A stretch of DNA of 64,000 bases, from assembly GCA_947623455.1 (NCBI GenBank), contig OX392533.1, positions 34,470,229 to 34,534,228 on the forward strand. Direction: 5' to 3'. Shown here piece after piece: positions 11,771-22,866 of this stretch. Position numbers and translations under genes: made by a program. Position 1 is the stretch's first letter. Every line of letters starts with the position of its first letter. Under the pieces are notes generated by a model. It saw only the letters and a list, made by a program, of their open reading frames with translations, made no database searches and was not told where the DNA came from. The DNA comes from Mimachlamys varia (taxonomy: Eukaryota; Mollusca; Bivalvia; Pectinida; Pectinidae).

Positions 11771-11874
11771 GAATTTCTGCTGAAGGCAGTGTCTGCGTTA
11801 ACGATTGAATACAACGACAAACTTTTAATAACACCCATCCCTGCAGACTACAAACATGGAATCGAACAGCTCAG
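11771..11874 (+). CDS. EgtD-like methyltransferase, exon 3 (contains a +1 frame break)
   Basis: The acceptor is TTTGCAG and the donor GTAAAC. Phase 1 entry gives EFLLKAVSALTIEYNDK. An AAAA run at about 11818-11821 then adds one base, and the continuation LLITPIPADYKHGIEQL is read in the next frame; PADY matches the GDY element of EgtD. The two halves are clearly one exon, so there is a one-base insertion here, either a real mutation or a homopolymer sequencing error. Confidence 0.78.
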
Positions 11875-11939
11875 GTAAACAATGACGTTTATAAAACAAA
11901 TTATCAAAGATGTTTAATTATATTTTGGCAATTTTTTTT

Positions 11940-12050
11940 TTTTTATATTTTCACTCGTGCTACGCATTCGTCAAAATATAAAAATAAAAAAAATTCTGCC
12001 ATACTCGTGAAATATATTTGATATTGAACGGCAAACCATTGAATATCATC
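11940..12050. repeat. Fold-back repeat (CACTCGTGAAATAT family), copy 1
   Basis: ATATTTTCACTCGTGCTACG followed by CATTCGTCAAAATAT forms a hairpin, and CATACTCGTGAAATATATTT with TTGATATT follows. Related copies are at 15379-15524 and about 61680-61800. Confidence 0.55.
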
Positions 12051-12979
12051 TATATATTCTTTTCTAAATGATGAGAAATGGCTAATACATGTAAATACTT
12101 TAATTGTACATGTGATTTTGTTGGTACATTGTAACATTGGTATAACGTATTGTACTGATTGTCAGCATATATTTATGCCCAATGACAATGTGAGCATCCG
12201 AAACAAAAAACATCCTAGCATGCCTTCGTAGGCGTCGACTAATTATATTTCCAATTATGCAAGATGAAGTATGTATTTCCTATTAGTTGTTTTCGGTTAC
12301 CAGCTATACTTTGCTTATTTGACATTTTGTTTTCGTATTTCTAGTGTATCTTTGTTTCGTAGGGACTGTGTATCCTTATTATATGTTGTAATACATACAC
12401 TTTCATGTTCCTGCCTAAAAAAAGGGGCCAATCAGTCTGAAAAGTTGCCAAAATTTCTTTGGCTGCAAACAATCGTTATGATTTCTTTGCTCTTATATCG
12501 AAACACAAATGACGAAGGATGAAGGAAGACAGTTGTTGACTAGTGCCCTGTCCGAGCGTCGAACGTACGATCTACAGTACCAAATCGCGTAGCCAGAAAT
12601 ACCTGCAGCAGCTGCTACAAATGCGTCAACTCAACATCCCTAAAAATACATGTTTGATGTCGCAGTGATAAACGGTCTCATCTTTTTGACTTGATGATAG
12701 TGTCGCATCGTGTATTATAAACGATATCAATACCTGGACCGCTATGTATATATATACAAGAAAACAAATTGTATATAAAAAAAAAAGAAAATACTCAGAG
12801 TCAAAATACAAGGGTCGCAGAGGGTTTGTATGCCTCTACCGGTATACACAGGTAACTAGGTAATCACGGTAAATTATTTAACACAGACATTGACAAGAAC
12901 AGACCCAAACACCAATCCTTGAAGCATATCTGTATAAATTCAATTTCGGTTGATGGGTGGGTGTTTTCAAGCTCAAATG

Positions 12980-13480
12980 AGAGACTAGGTCCCTTGGGCT
13001 GTGGCCAGACCCTGACATTAATGCTATTATCATCTTTGTGTCCGTCTCTTTATGCCAAACCACTGTATAGTTTTTGGTCGGAAAGTCTGCAAAGGCGTGG
13101 CAGATCCTTGGATCAAATATATACGCTGTATTATGACTGTGATCGTCTTTTTATGCCCTACAATTGGAGTGGGGATCACAACCTTTTAAAAGATATGACT
13201 TAGGAATAAGACACGGTGGATAATGGGGTCAAATATAAAATCATCAGTGTGACCGTCTCTTAAGTGTTTGGGTGGAGATCTTAACTATATAAAGTTATGA
13301 CTCTAGAATCAAGTTTACAAGGGCGTGTGGGACCTTGGAGTAAAATATAAAAATCATTAATGTGATCCAAAATGTATATTAATGTCCAGCAATTGTACAT
13401 ACTGTTTCGGGGAGGACATCTCAACCTTGTAAACGTTATGTCTCAAAATTTCAGTCTGCTCATCCCGGGAGCGATCTTAA
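12980..13480 (+). repeat. Diverged tandem repeat, units of roughly 150 bp
   Basis: The blocks GTCCGTCTCTT or similar, then GGAT.A.AACCTT-like, then TTGGA.(T/C)AAATATA recur about three times. A 94-codon frame at 12919-13203 is incidental to the repeat. Confidence 0.45.
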
Positions 13481-13539
13481 TATAATAATTGTGTGTTTTT
13501 CTTTATACCAAGCAATGATATATATCGTATAGTGTGGGG

Positions 13540-14110
13540 ATCATAGCAAAATCCATGTTACAAAAGAAGCTATTTAAAAGGCTTTACCTTTGTTTCCACT
13601 ATTGGACCCAATCCCTCCTACCTGAAAGGGATCAGAGTCACCATTTATGCACCATATTTTTTTCCCAAAGCATGTTTCTGACCAAGTGTGGTAAAAATTC
13701 AGCACTAAATGATAATTAGCTATATAAAAGACTTTATCTTTATTTCTCCATTAGGGCTAGCCCCTCTGGTCCCTGGGGAGTCAGTCACCATTTATGCAAA
13801 ATGTGTTTCCCTTCTCCAAAGGATGTTTCCGACTCAATTTGATTGAGCTCCATTCCATAGCTTATGACTAATGGCAATTTAAAAGGCTTTCCGTTTATTT
13901 CCCCTATTGGGCCCCGTCCCTCTGGCCCCAGGGGAGGGGGCCAGATTCACAACTTATGCAAAATCAGTTTCCCTTCCCCAAAGGATGTTTCTGACCAATT
14001 TTGATTAAAATCAATGCAGTAAATCATGGCTAGTTGAAATTTAAAGGAAATGTTGACGGACGACAGACGGACGGACCCCGAGCCATGGCATAAGTTCACA
14101 GGCCTTCGGG
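13540..14110 (+). repeat. Diverged tandem repeat ending in GACGGACGACAGACGG
   Basis: Three units of about 160 bp share AAAGGCTTT.C.TTTATTTC, CCC.TCTGG, CAATTTATGCA-like and AAAGGATGTTTCTGACC blocks. They end in GACGGACGACAGACGGACGG and GCCTTCGGGCGAGAAGGGG. A similar tail appears at 58600-58640. Confidence 0.55.
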
Positions 14111-14509
14111 CGAGAAGGGGTTAAAAATGAATCGGAACTACGTCCGATTAAAAAAGTGGCAAAATATAAGCATAATTCTCAATCACAACACACAGGACTA
14201 TGACGATATTAAAACGTAAAATTATAACGTCCACGTTCGTATCACACAAGGATATATGGGGCACTGTCAAGAGAGATATCAGAAAGAAGGGAAGGAAAGA
14301 TAACTGCCCAAAATTAGTTGCCTTTTGCGAATCATGCAATGTGGGCAGCAGCTACAACAATGTACATGTACACACCTGCACGACAGAATCTTTCTAGAAT
14401 ACATTTAAAAATGAGGTACTGTAGTAATATAAAAACAAATGACTTAGGGTGATCGTTTTATTATGGTATTTAATTAGTAAAACCATAATTTATTTATGAT
14501 ATTTTACAG

Positions 14510-14612
14510 GAAAGTGGAAGGTCCCAAACTGATTTTGTTTTTAGCACCATACTCAACCTATCGTATGACGATCAAGTGGATACCCTGAGGATGATATCTA
14601 CTATTATGACAG
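14510..14612 (+). CDS. EgtD-like methyltransferase, exon 4 (second frame break or alternative acceptor)
   Basis: The upstream acceptor TTTTACAG at 14509 gives RKVEGPKLILFL, the Rossmann strand 4 expected here. The frame then shifts at a TTTTT run (14538-14542) and STILNLSYDDQVDTL follows in another frame (family GSTIGN, substrate-binding Asn). A second good acceptor, GTTTTTAG ending at 14544, would join exon 3 directly to STILN in frame but lose strand 4. The donor is GTATAA at 14613. The reading through this exon is therefore unsettled. Confidence 0.75.
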
Positions 14613-14671
14613 GTATAAGTATTTATTACATTTTTGCCTCTGAAATATAGAAAATTATCAAACTGATAAAA

Positions 14672-14718
14672 CTTATATTTTCACTGCAAAATATAAAATT
14701 TTGCAGTGAAAATATAAG
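14672..14718. repeat. Perfect hairpin in intron 4
   Basis: CTTATATTTTCACTGCAAAA (plus T) and its exact reverse complement are separated by ATAAA, giving 21-bp arms. It lies 60 bases after exon 4. Probably a small fold-back element. Confidence 0.75.
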
Positions 14719-15100
14719 GCTTTTCAGCGTAAAATTACCTGGGGTCGTTATGTTACAGTAGAAATCTTACACGGTCATCTGTAGAAAAATGACCCCATTC
14801 GATATTTCTGTAATTCGCCCCCTTGAGACAAATGACCCGCTGTAGATTTTAACGGTGGGTAGTTTTCCACTGGGTATTTTTTCACGTTACACTGGTACTT
14901 TTGTATGAGTTGTTCCCCTTGATCGAATCGAACATGGCATTGGAGGCTTGGCATATTGTTGTCGTCTGCTAGAACTTGTCAATTGTGGAAATACTATTGA
15001 TGCCATTTCTTCAAGACTAAGAGAAACTGCTGCAGGATTTAATATGAAATGAATTTGAAAATGAAAATGGTTCAACTTTACCGATCAGACCGAAACGGAC

Positions 15101-15152
15101 AGGACCGGACCAAAACTTATATCTTCACTAGTGATGATATAAGTTTCGGTCC
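15101..15152. repeat. Hairpin in intron 4
   Basis: CGGACCAAAACTTATATC and GATATAAGTTTCGGTCCG pair with one mismatch around a 12-16 base loop. Confidence 0.7.
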
Positions 15153-15378
15153 GATATCATTGCGCACTATTTTGTGTACTTTTCTTCATTATTCTATAAC
15201 TAAATCATGTAAAATAATGAAATTAAAAACTTTCAAAGCATTTTTTTAAATTAATAGATATCTTATGGATTTAATTAATATGGTTTTGTATTTTTACCAA
15301 ATTTTTAACAAAAAATTCTATTTTTAAAAATGAAATCAAACTTTTGGGAATTTCGAAAATGAAATAAAGAGAAAATTC

Positions 15379-15524
15379 AATGGTTTCCCAATAAATATCA
15401 AATATTTTTCACTCGCATGGCCGATTTTGAATATATTTTCACTCGTGCTACGCTCTCGTGAAAATACAAACAAATAATCAGCCATACTCGTGAAATATAT
15501 ATTTGATATTTAACGGGAAACCAG
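15379..15524. mobile_element. Fold-back element (CACTCGTGAAATAT family), copy 2
   Basis: Terminal inverted repeats GGTTTCCCAATAAATATCAA and TTGATATTTAACGGGAAACC bracket a hairpin with ATTTTCACTCGTGCTACGC. It is non-coding. Confidence 0.65.
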
Positions 15525-15689
15525 AAAACAGCCTCTATACATTTCAAATTAACATCAAACCAACTATTTATAAACAATTAACGATTGATTTATACGCTTT
15601 CTTTACGAACCTAATTGCATTTTAAAAGGCTTATTAACACATAACACATTAAAAACAAATTTAGTTTGGTTTGATGGTTTTTAAGTCTT

Positions 15690-15830
15690 ATTAACAGCTA
15701 AGAACTGCCTCCTGGTGTGTGCGATGTGAGAATGTGTGAGTGAGGATTTGGGAGGCTGCAGTATGTCCGTGCAAGAACTCTTGCGATAGTCCGGATCTTT
15801 CGCCGATTTAAAGTTACCTTGGTTTGTCTC
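15690..15830. repeat. Dispersed repeat (GGCGGCCTCCCGGTGT family), copy 2
   Basis: It shares the GTGTGCGATGTGAGAATGTG, TTGGGAGGC and GTCCGGATCTTTCGCCGATT blocks with the copy at 4185-4520. Confidence 0.65.
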
Positions 15831-16339
15831 GGCCAGGAGATAGATCCTAATGCCTACCTCACAGGGGCAAATGCCAAAAATGAGGTAGGGTCAAGGGAGA
15901 CATTTGGATCAAACATCAATGGCTTCTTACGATCATACACTATTGGGACAACATTCTTTCTGCCGTGTTCGGTAATCTTTCTTATTCTCTACAGAATCTT
16001 CTAAATAAAAACTTAAAAATATCTCAAATCAACAAATCTTAACATTATTACACATTATTAATTTACTAGCTCAATATTGTCGCAGAACAGATAAATCAGC
16101 CTGGGCAATACATTAAAAAAAGTCGGTCAATTCAGAAAAAGTCGGCGCGAAACAAGCAGAATTGATTCTGAACTGTAGCCAAGACAACTACCTAAACATT
16201 GAGATGACAAGGATGTTTCAAACCATCGTTCAAAGAGCAAATTATTTAGTGTCTTTTTAGTCCCCCACCGGAATCCGGGGGGGACTATAGGTTTGCGTTG
16301 TGTCCGTCCGTCCGTCTGTCCGTCCGTCCTTCCGCACAC

Positions 16340-17060
16340 TATTTGTCCGGGCTCTATCTCCCATACTATAAGACACTGGAACTTCATACTAAGTGTGTGG
16401 GTTCCCTGTGGGAAGGCGGTGTGTCGCATACAAAAACCGGGTCACTGTGACCTATATTTTGACCTCTGACCTACATTAAAGAAAAAGCTTGTCCGGGCTC
16501 TATCTCCTACACTATAAAGCACTAGAACTTAATACTTAGTAGTATTGTTCTCTGTGGGAAGGCAGTGTGTCCCGTACAAAAACCGGGTCAATGTGACCTA
16601 TATTTTGCTATTTTTTGACCTCTGACCTACATTAAAGTAAAAGTTTGTCCGGGCTCTATTTCCTACACTATAAAGGACTAGAACTTAATACTTGGTAGTA
16701 TGGTTCCTTGTGGGAAGGCGGTGTGTCGCGTACCAAAACCGGGTCACTGTGACCTTTATTTTGCTATATTTTGACCTCTGACCTACATTAAAGTAAAAGT
16801 TTGTCCGGGCTCTATCTCCTACACTATAAAGCACTAGAACTTAATACTTGGTAGTATGGTTCCCCGTGGGAAGGCGGTGTGTCGCGTACCAAAACCGGGT
16901 CACTGTGACCTATATTTTGACCTCTGACCTACATTAAAGAAAGAAAAATTTGTCCAGGTTCTATCTCCTACACTATTAAGGATTAGAACTTTATACTTGG
17001 TAGTATAGTTCCCTGTGGGAAGGCGGTGTGTCACGTACCAAAACTGGGTCACTGTGACCT
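16340..17060 (+). repeat. Tandem repeat, about five units of 150-165 bp
   Basis: Each unit carries TTTGTCCGGGCTCTATCTCC, ACTATAAAGCACTAGAACTT, GGGAAGGCGGTGTGTCGCG, and GGGTCACTGTGACCT with GACCTCTGACCTACATTAAA. Confidence 0.8.
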
Positions 17061-17083
17061 TTATTAGTCCCCCACCGGAATCA

Positions 17084-17674
17084 ACTGGTACATACAACAT
17101 AGCATATCTTAATGTTAGATCATTAAGAAGTCACTATGAAGATCTATTAAACGAAAAAGAAATAAATAGCGCAAGCATTGTGTGTCTGGTAGAGACAAAA
17201 GTGAAAAACTACAACAATTTTCCCCTACATGATATGGAGTGCATATCTATACCAAGCAAACATGGATGTGTCATCTACTCTGCAATTCCCATCCAAACCA
17301 TATTGGAAATCAACATACCACAAATAGAAGCAGTTGGAATCATCACTGGCAATTTGCTGCTTGGATGCATATATATACCTCCTAACACATCTTATAACCA
17401 TTTAAATTCAGCTATATTACAGTTATTCAAGCTATGCACAACACAAGCAAAGTTACATAAGTGTACAAACATTCTTGTTGTTGGAGATTTCAACATGGAC
17501 TTCGCAAAGATGGACAGCCTTCAAAAATCTTGTAAACTTCACCAACTACTTACCACGCCTACCCATTGCCTTGGAGGAATTCTTGACTTGGTCTTCTCAT
17601 CCAAATTATTCCCAGTGACAAACAAACCTGTGTTCTTCTCAGATCACCATTTAATCAATATACAGTACTGTTGA
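17084..17674 (+). pseudogene. Endonuclease/exonuclease/phosphatase (APE-type) domain fragment of a transposon
   Basis: About 196 codons follow the inverted repeat at 17066 and end in a stop. Seen: IAYLNVRSLRSH (Asn of the first motif), VCLVETK (catalytic Glu), GDFNMD (catalytic Asp-x-Asn), a GGILDLVFSS segment and the terminal SDHHLI (catalytic Asp-His). The domain therefore looks complete. An ATG at 17015 lies in the preceding tandem repeat and is unlikely to be the real start. Such domains occur in CR1-like non-LTR elements and at the C-terminus of Helentron helicases. With no RT or helicase attached, it is a captured or truncated piece. Confidence 0.75.
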
Positions 17675-18954
17675 ATTCAATGTAAGCATAACAAACAACA
17701 TCTTGTTATTATTATTACAATTTCATGTCTATTGCAGTAAAACCTGTCTATAAAGGATACCCAATAGAAAAACTAAAGGTGTCCTTCATAGACTTGTGTC
17801 CTTTATATAGAGATCATTTATAGAGTATACCTACAGTGTACATGTATTTAGTGAGAATGGGATGGTTCCTGTATAGAAGCGGGTCTCTGTAAACTCCATC
17901 TTCACCTTTCAATACATTGAAGAAAATACATGACCTTATTGCATCTCGAGATTCACACTCATTGCTATTGGATCTCGGGATAACAACCCGGTGGGGGACT
18001 GTAATTCGTTGAAATATCTTGTTAACATTTATTTGAGCTACTGAACGACGTGGTTGATTCTTTATACTGAACGTTTGATAGGCCTGGATGACGAAATAAT
18101 AAGGAAGATGTCTTATGTTTAAATGCTTTGCTTTGCATTACTTTCTTTTTAATTGTCACAGAGTTAATAAATATAGTCATTATTGATTGGTTATTCTTGT
18201 ATTGGCCAAGTAATTGGTCCTCGGCCTGCTATATTAGCTTCTTGTGTTACGTCATCTTTCAGGTGTGACTGAAATTAGAATGTTTTCTTCATATCAATTG
18301 ACTACATTAAATCGATGATAAAGCCTCATTATCAAATTATAATGTATTCCAGCAGTATACATGTATTACCAATAGGAACGTTGAACGTTTCCTCCTGGCT
18401 TGCTTTTATGACGGTTTTTTCAACACAGCTCGCCTCGCTTTACTTTTTGTTAACAAATTGTCATGCACAGCTAAAATATGCATTAGTTACGACCAAATGA
18501 ACTAGTAAATAACGCTTATTAAGCACTTATATTGGCTTGGCAGATTACAATAATTGGTGTGTTTAAGAGCACGTTTTGTGGCACACTTCCTGAAAATGAC
18601 GCTTTTTATTATATACATTCTCGCGGTGATTTTCATCTTTTCAGTCCCTTTAAACTGTTTATCTTTATCTTTTTCTTAAAGAAACTTTACAAATCAGACA
18701 ACAGTGTGCAATATAGGTATGCACTAATCACGTACGCTTCACGATTTGTATAACGAACATGCATACCATACGCCATAATTACTGTTATTACGTAACCGAA
18801 CGGTCCTTCAACAAAGGATTGGTTGTTGATGCCAACAACAACAACACAAATATAAAATGTACATTTGAATGTTGATTGGTTTGGTTGAATTTTGTGCTAC
18901 GTACTTTAAACAGACAATGCCATTTCAGGACGGCCTCCCGGCCCATGCTACGTA

Positions 18955-19520
18955 AATTTATGTAAATGTTATAGCCGATGAACTAGAATCAATAGCTAGT
19001 CTCTTTGCTGGTGACACATCCCTAAAAACATCCACCTTCTTCATGTCGAGAAATAGAACTAGATTTAAATAGACATTCAGAAACAAAATAATAGGTGGGT
19101 AAAATATGTCTAGTTGCTTTTAATCCAAACAAAGCCTTCGTTTTTTTTTATCAAATTCCGGTTATATCGACGATGACTGTTAACGTATTTTTGATAAAAA
19201 ATCTTAAATGATCTGACCACATTGACGAAAATTACAAATCAGTAATGAGCATTATAGGTGTCATCAGAAAATGTAGGTAGATGTTAAAGCTCTATGTTTG
19301 TTAATAATTGATAAATCATTGATATTACCAGTTCTAGAATATTATTGTGGGATAAAGGACGGATGTTCTTAGGTAGATTCAGAAAAGTTAGAGCGGGCTC
19401 AGCGCGAAGCAGAAAGAAAATCAAAAGTGTGTAAATATTTCTATACTGCTTGTTCTGAATGCTTCAAGAATTAAACTACATCAAATGTACTTAAATATGC
19501 AAATTAGTTTAGAAGGAGGA
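18955..19520 (+). pseudogene. Decayed non-LTR reverse transcriptase C-terminal fragment
   Basis: Conceptual reading with stops and shifts gives SLFAGDTSL (from the RT catalytic FADDTSL, middle Asp altered), FNPNKA, SDHIDENYKS with GVIRKCR, then YYQF and further decayed blocks in the order seen in the RT C-terminus and thumb of jockey/CR1-type elements. Multiple stops make it non-functional. Confidence 0.6.
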
Positions 19521-19529
19521 GGGGCTAGA

Positions 19530-20830
19530 AGGGGTTTATTGGTCCTCAAAAAAATAAAATATGTTTTCAGGTATTTTATAAAATTGATACTTTTAAATAA
19601 ATTATATTGAAAAATTAAAATAGACATACTATATTTTGCAACATAGCAAAACGTGATGTCGCAAGGTCTAAATTGTGCGGGAAAATGTCACATACATAAT
19701 TAAGGACTTGTTTTATTTAAATCAATATTGAATTGCAACGCAGGTGTGTACAAAATATTTTGCATTTTGATTTAATATCATATTACAAACACATAATTAT
19801 AAAGCTTGACTGCGTATACGATAGTATGCCCGCAGTTGGCAACGTTTTCATTTGTGGAATTTCTCAAAGTCACTTCACTACGAGAAAATGTTGACGAGAC
19901 AGATTTTGTTGACAAAGATGTTTCTGGAACATTTTGTCAAAGTTCGTAAATTTCTCGTTGTTGCTGCGTTGGACGCCAATGCATAATGGTTCACACTGTT
20001 TACGTTTTTGTGACCACTCAATTGCCCGATTGTCGATCGTCGGTGCTACGTTTTTTGTGCAAAGAGTTTAACCGAGGGATTGACGTCAGAGCGGAGCGTT
20101 TCAGACAATCCAAACAACAAATGTCCTTACAACACCTTCAGTGTTCTTACTGTATTTATGTTTCTATGACTCAAAATGTAGTCACTCAAGTCTTTTATTC
20201 CTGACGTGACAGACGCTCGGAAGACGCGTGTAGACGCGTGATCAGAGTTGGACGGTGTTGTGATTGTTTGGGGGACGGTCGTGGTTGGGGAGAGACATAC
20301 CATGCCGATTACTACGCCTTCTTTACTTATTCTCTAGCACTTACAGTTACAGCGAAAATCGTTTACAACATCCCCGCTCTTTCGCTCCTTATAGTAAAAA
20401 TAGTGTAGTACAAAGCGAAGGAAAAGCGTACAAAAACGAACGTCGAATGTACGAGAACATTTTCTGATTACGTTCCTGGTGGAAATCTCAATCAAATCTG
20501 GTTTTTTAGTGTTTTTCTGACGTAATGTCATTATTTTCGGCAATGGTGACACAAAGCTCACCTGTGTGTGAGAAAACATTACACATCTATAGAGTTTCGA
20601 ATTAATTTTATCATCAAACATGGCGATTCTCTTCACTAGACAATTTATGAAATTGAAATCAACCTCTCTAAAAGCAATTTATTTAAATGGTATCCTGTTG
20701 AAGTAAAGACAAGAAAGTAAGAAAACGCAATAAGTTATTATCATATAAAATAGTGATAAGTAAATGTACATCTCTGGTATTACTAAATAAGGGAAACTCA
20801 AATGTGAACAAACAGTCTCGTGTAAAACGT
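19530..20830. other. No recognised feature
   Basis: A GC-richer island lies at about 19960-20300 and contains TGACGTCAGAGCGG and a 72-codon frame without recognisable domains. I cannot assign a function. Confidence 0.4.
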
Positions 20831-20835
20831 ACCGT

Positions 20836-21275
20836 CAGAGCTGGTCAAACTAATACCCCGCTGGCAGAGATTTCGTCAGAGCTGGTCATACTAATACCCC
20901 ACTGGCAGAGATTTCGTCAGAGCTGGTCATACTAATACCCCACTGGCAAAGATTTCGTCTGAGCTGGTCATACTCATACCCCACTGGCAGAGATTTCGTC
21001 TGAGCTGGTTATACTAAAACCCCGCTGGCAGAGATTTCGTCGGAGCTGGTCATACTAATACCCCGCTGGCAGAGATTTCGTCAGAGCTGGTCATACTAAT
21101 ACCCCGCTGGCAGAGATTTCTTCAGAGCTGGTCATACTAATACCCCGCTGGCAGAGATTTCGTCAGAGCTGGTCATACTAATACCCCGCTGGCAGAGATT
21201 TCGTCTGAGCTGGTCATACTAATACCCCGCTGGCAGAGATTTCGTCAGAGCTGGTCATACTAATACAAGGCTCGC
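20836..21275 (+). repeat. Minisatellite, 41-bp unit, about 10.7 copies
   Basis: The unit contains GAGCTGGTCATACTAATACC, CCGCTGGCAGAGATTTCGTC and A. Units differ at one to three positions. It is non-coding, in intron 4. Confidence 0.92.
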
Positions 21276-21690
21276 AGAGATGTTATAGACAAGACACCAC
21301 AAAATTAGATTGAGTGGCAAAACTACGTGGAATTTTGTTCTTTTGTGCTCAATACAATCGATATCAATATATCAATAATATTTTATTTAAGTGTCACATA
21401 TCACATATCATTTGCATTTTATATTTAAAAATACGTTCAACGTTTAAAAGTGATATCGAGCCGATATCGGCTTACGAGACACTAAACACATTAGAAAATG
21501 TGCAAAGATAAGATATTTACAGATATGATTAAGTAATTAACCTCATTGTATACGTAAAAACAGATCCCATTGTCTAAGCATTAAAACACTGTTGAATTGA
21601 ATCTCCGGCTTCTGCATTAAACATACAATATTTGGTGCTGAGTTTAATTATTAAAACATGACAGACATATTAAATAGATTACTTCACATA

Positions 21691-21904
21691 CTGTAAAAGT
21701 CGGTTTTTTTCGCGATGTGGAAAATTTCGCTGGCATAAAATCTCCGCAAATATAACCACACGCGAACATATTTAATACCACTCAAACTCTATAGTGTATA
21801 ATAGTATCATAGATACACTGTGAAAAACAGCATGACTGACAGCGTGAAAATTCCACATCGCAAACAGTTTGGAGGCTGACACGCGAAAATATTGGCTTTT
21901 ACAG
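21691..21904. mobile_element. MITE with CTGTAAAAG ends and TA target duplication, 214 bp
   Basis: Termini CTGTAAAAGTCGG and CCAATATTTTC-like rc ending CTTTTACAG are flanked by TA at 21689 and 21905. The internal CGATGTGG/CCACATCG blocks are also inverted. TA flanks suggest Tc1/mariner-type mobilisation. Confidence 0.7.
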
Positions 21905-22814
21905 TATCATCATAAAATACAGTCACAAAGGAAGTGAATTTTATTTTCAGTAAGCACCCCTATTACATATTTTACACAGTCGATACATATATATGTCTAC
22001 TAAGTTGTATGCATGAAGTTATACGTGTACAAGACACATGCAATACTACCTAAACGTCTCTCAAGCACGAACGGTTCAATGACAAATATAATTATATCGT
22101 TGACCTATTTCAGCTGACCAATTAACAATGATGACCGTAAAGATGGCGAAGGTTAATATATAATTATCTGGCGATAACATTACATATTCAGTGGTACACT
22201 TGACTAGAGACCCTTGACTGATTTTGACAACTCATAATTATTACGATAGAGTATGAAATGAAATTGTGCGCGGGGCTGTTATTTCCCATACCAAGGGACA
22301 ACAAAAGTATCTTACCTGTGGGGTTTTACCTGTAATCAGCTGTACCCGGTGCACAGACGATGGACCTTTATAACTGACATAATATAACCGCATTTAAAAA
22401 GCCTACACCATTCATACAAGATGACCTTGATCAAGTAAGACTCACGTAATTTACGTAAAAAATCATTGCTATTTATGCGCTCTTTTAATAATACAGAAGA
22501 TGTATTATTTTTAATGGGAGTGACTTTTTCAGTTATTTATACATTTAACACGGGACATATCGTGACCACATGACCAGCTGTATGTCTGTTAATGTGAGGA
22601 CCACGCCGGAGAACCATGGGAGGGGGTGTTTACTTCGATGCTTGTGTAAATTCACCATATCTCATTTTAAAACCGCTTGTTTCTACAAATATGTATTTCG
22701 TAAAATTGTCAACCGAACGTTTCACAAACGGTTTTGGAACGGAAGATGTAGATGCTAGTTTAACGGTAATTGCGCAGCATTACCGTAGCATCTATACAGC
22801 ATTACCGTCACATT

Positions 22815-22866
22815 TTATTGAAACAGCTGTATGAAGCAGTTTAATTCAATTTTTCGGCATACTGTA
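22815..22866 (+). repeat. Left part of the ribozyme-bearing repeat split by the retrotransposon
   Basis: GAAACAGCTGTATGAAGCAG then TTTAATTCAATTTTTCGGCA runs into CTGTA and the LTR. Its continuation is at 36122-36175. Confidence 0.8.
22862..22866. repeat. Target-site duplication, left (CTGTA)
   Basis: This 5-bp CTGTA abuts the first LTR and matches the one at 36122-36126. Five-base duplications are usual for Ty3/gypsy integrases. Confidence 0.9.

Larger units (their letters stand above)
16259..18000. mobile_element. DNA element with AGTCCCCCACCGG inverted ends and internal tandem repeats
   Basis: It begins with AGTCCCCCACCGGAATCCGG, itself a hairpin ending GGGGGGACT at 16286, and ends with CCGGTGGGGGACT at 17988-18000. 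A second AGTCCCCCACCGG start lies at 17066. Between 16340 and 17060, about five units of roughly 150-165 bp repeat (TTTGTCCGGGCTCTATCTCC, then GGGAAGGCGGTGTGTCGCG, then GACCTCTGACCTACATTAAA). No target duplication was found. Helentron/Helitron2 elements combine minisatellites, hairpins and an endonuclease domain; this could be such a derivative, but no Rep or helicase is present. Confidence 0.6.

Noticed and set aside
17015..17083. ATG at 17015 as the start of the endonuclease protein
   Set aside because: The first 23 codons translate the neighbouring tandem repeat and the inverted-repeat end, so this is a junction artefact.
19986..20636. Overlapping frames of 67-100 codons in a GC-richer island
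   Set aside because: No recognisable motif, both strands open, no splice structure that I could defend.
20836..21275. CRISPR-like regular repeats
   Set aside because: Units are contiguous with no unique spacers, in animal DNA; this is a minisatellite. The same applies to the 22-bp and 45-bp arrays.
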